Of a stretch of 24,217 bases of DNA, positions 23,288 through 24,217 are shown in pieces. The DNA comes from an uncultured Veillonella sp. GTDB taxonomy: Bacteria; Bacillota; Negativicutes; Veillonellales; Veillonellaceae. Both the position numbers and the translations under genes were made by a program. The first letter of the stretch is position 1. Each line of letters starts with the position of its first letter. Below the pieces are notes generated by a model. That model was not told the DNA's origin. It searched no databases and saw only the letters and a program-made list of their open reading frames with translations. The stretch spans positions 1 to 24,217 of the forward strand of contig NZ_CALLVP010000059.1 in NCBI RefSeq assembly GCF_938010505.1, written 5' to 3'.

Positions 23288-24112
23288 ATGACACAATACT
23301 GCGGTATTATTATTACGGAGACAGATCTCTATGTATCTTTGGTAAAAAGAGTACAAAATAAAATTAAGGTACTAGATCGCTATATATGTAAGCGTGGACA
23401 ATCACTCATTTCAGATTTGGCAGTCATTCATAGTAAAAATAAACACACCCCTACACTTTACTCATTAGCCTATACTGAAATTCCACATCTTATATTTAAT
23501 AAAGTCAGCTCTAAGACACCTTTACAAGATGCATGGAAACAAAGAGACGAGCTTACATCAACACAAGATAATCGATATACGTACCAATTTATCTTACCCA
23601 CTATAGATAACCAAGAATGGTTGTATATGGTGGGTATTTCTCAATCTAATATATCTGAATTACAATGTGCTGAAAAACAAAATCATATGGAAATTGAAGT
23701 TGTTTCCTATTGGCCAGTACCACTATTAGATTTACATAAAAATCATAGTGAACCTACACTTCTACTCATTGAGGAAAATTGTAGAGTTACAGGATACCTT
23801 TGTAGCGGAACTATCATTGTCGCTACAATCAACTGGAATCGAAATACAGAAACTCCAAAAGAGATGATACAACGATTGCTAAAAGAATCCCCTATTACAT
23901 TACATGATACACTCGAAATTCAAGCGTATTTAAGCGAAAAGACATATCCTTTATGGAAAAATCTAATTTCGCAATATGGTGAGGTTGACAAGTCAACAAT
24001 TAATGACGTCTTAAATCATTTTACATATCGTTGGGATGGAGATGTACATATGGATGCATCTGTTGGCTTAAGTTATTATTTAGCACGAACTGGTGTGCAA
24101 GCGGAGGAATAA
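23288..24112 (+). CDS. 274-aa protein of unknown function
   Basis: The first residues (YCGIIITETDLYVSLVKRV) have the feel of an actin-like ATPase or PilM-type phosphate-binding strand, but no matching second signature (GGG or DxG) was found, so I do not assign it. No signal peptide or transmembrane segment is seen. It begins 16 bases after the nuclease gene with AAAGGAAG upstream, and its end (GCGGAGGAATAA) supplies the RBS of the ERF-like gene. The position between a nuclease and an annealing protein suggests a recombination or single-strand DNA function; this is inference. Confidence 0.75.
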   Translation: MTQYCGIIITETDLYVSLVKRVQNKIKVLDRYICKRGQSLISDLAVIHSKNKHTPTLYSLAYTEIPHLIFNKVSSKTPLQDAWKQRDELTSTQDNRYTYQFILPTIDNQEWLYMVGISQSNISELQCAEKQNHMEIEVVSYWPVPLLDLHKNHSEPTLLLIEENCRVTGYLCSGTIIVATINWNRNTETPKEMIQRLLKESPITLHDTLEIQAYLSEKTYPLWKNLISQYGEVDKSTINDVLNHFTYRWDGDVHMDASVGLSYYLARTGVQAEE

Positions 24113-24114
24113 AA

Positions 24115-24217
24115 ATGACAAATACTGCATTATATGAAAAGCTATCTCTTGCTATGAAAAGTTGTAGCTACATTGAAAAAACAGGTGAAAATACCTTTCA
24201 TGGGTATTCTTACGTTA
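24115..24217 (+). CDS. ERF-family single-strand annealing protein, N-terminal fragment
   Basis: The visible 34 residues, from ATG 24115, read TALYEKLSLAMKSC then YIEKTGENTFHGYSYV. The pattern (aliphatic helix, then xIxKxGxNxFHGYxYV) is the N-terminal signature of ERF-family annealing proteins of temperate phages. GGAGG (24103-24107) lies 7 nt upstream. The gene is cut by the window end, so the length and the C-terminal domain are unknown. With the Cas4-like nuclease it forms a phage-type recombination pair. Confidence 0.75.
   Translation, partial: MTNTALYEKLSLAMKSCSYIEKTGENTFHGYSYV

Overview
The window looks like a chromosomal segment of a Veillonella-type member of the Negativicutes (an inference from gene content and protein style; no database was searched). 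Supporting signs are AT-rich DNA, strong AGGAGG ribosome binding sites, Bacillus-like purine control sites, and a TonB-type protein, which implies a Gram-negative envelope.

Positions 1-12440 are core chromosome: a TonB-like protein (perhaps preceded by the last codons of exbD), a small membrane protein, purB (adenylosuccinate lyase), an Fsr-like MFS exporter, a HigB/HigA-type toxin-antitoxin locus whose toxin carries one nonsense codon, purA (adenylosuccinate synthetase), a cysteine-rich ArsR-family regulator joined to dinB (DNA polymerase IV), a small conserved-looking protein, a clade-3 catalase behind a Fur/PerR-type palindrome, an exported class C-type acid phosphatase, and tRNA-Arg(CCT). 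purB and purA, which act one after the other in AMP synthesis, both have CGAA/TTCG dyads with exactly the same 35-bp outer span upstream.

Positions 12440 to the right edge are accessory DNA inserted at the tRNA-Arg gene. First comes an integrase (389 aa), then a decayed IS3/IS150-type transposase tail. A second, paralogous integrase (469 aa) with an extra N-terminal HTH follows. A leftward cluster comprises a 724-aa protein of unknown function (own promoter and terminator), a 711-aa P-loop ATPase resembling mobile-element replicative helicases, and a 139-aa protein leading into integrase 2. A rightward operon encodes a 197-aa unknown, a RadC-like JAB protein, a Cas4/RecB-like Fe-S nuclease, a 274-aa unknown and the start of an ERF-type single-strand annealing protein. 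This is a phage-like recombination and replication module that continues past the window; the right attachment site was not seen.

The most unusual structure is the divergent control region at 20726-21165. It holds a 112-nt nested dyad (about 40 base pairs, 20855-20966) that can also fold locally into a perfect 12-bp hairpin. It is flanked almost symmetrically by AAGAC/GTCTT repeats that overlap the -35 boxes of the two outward promoters. Two element genes have terminator-like hairpins directly in front of their ribosome binding sites, suggesting attenuation or antitermination. An origin of replication, a structured RNA, or a lysogeny-type switch are the leading explanations for the dyad.
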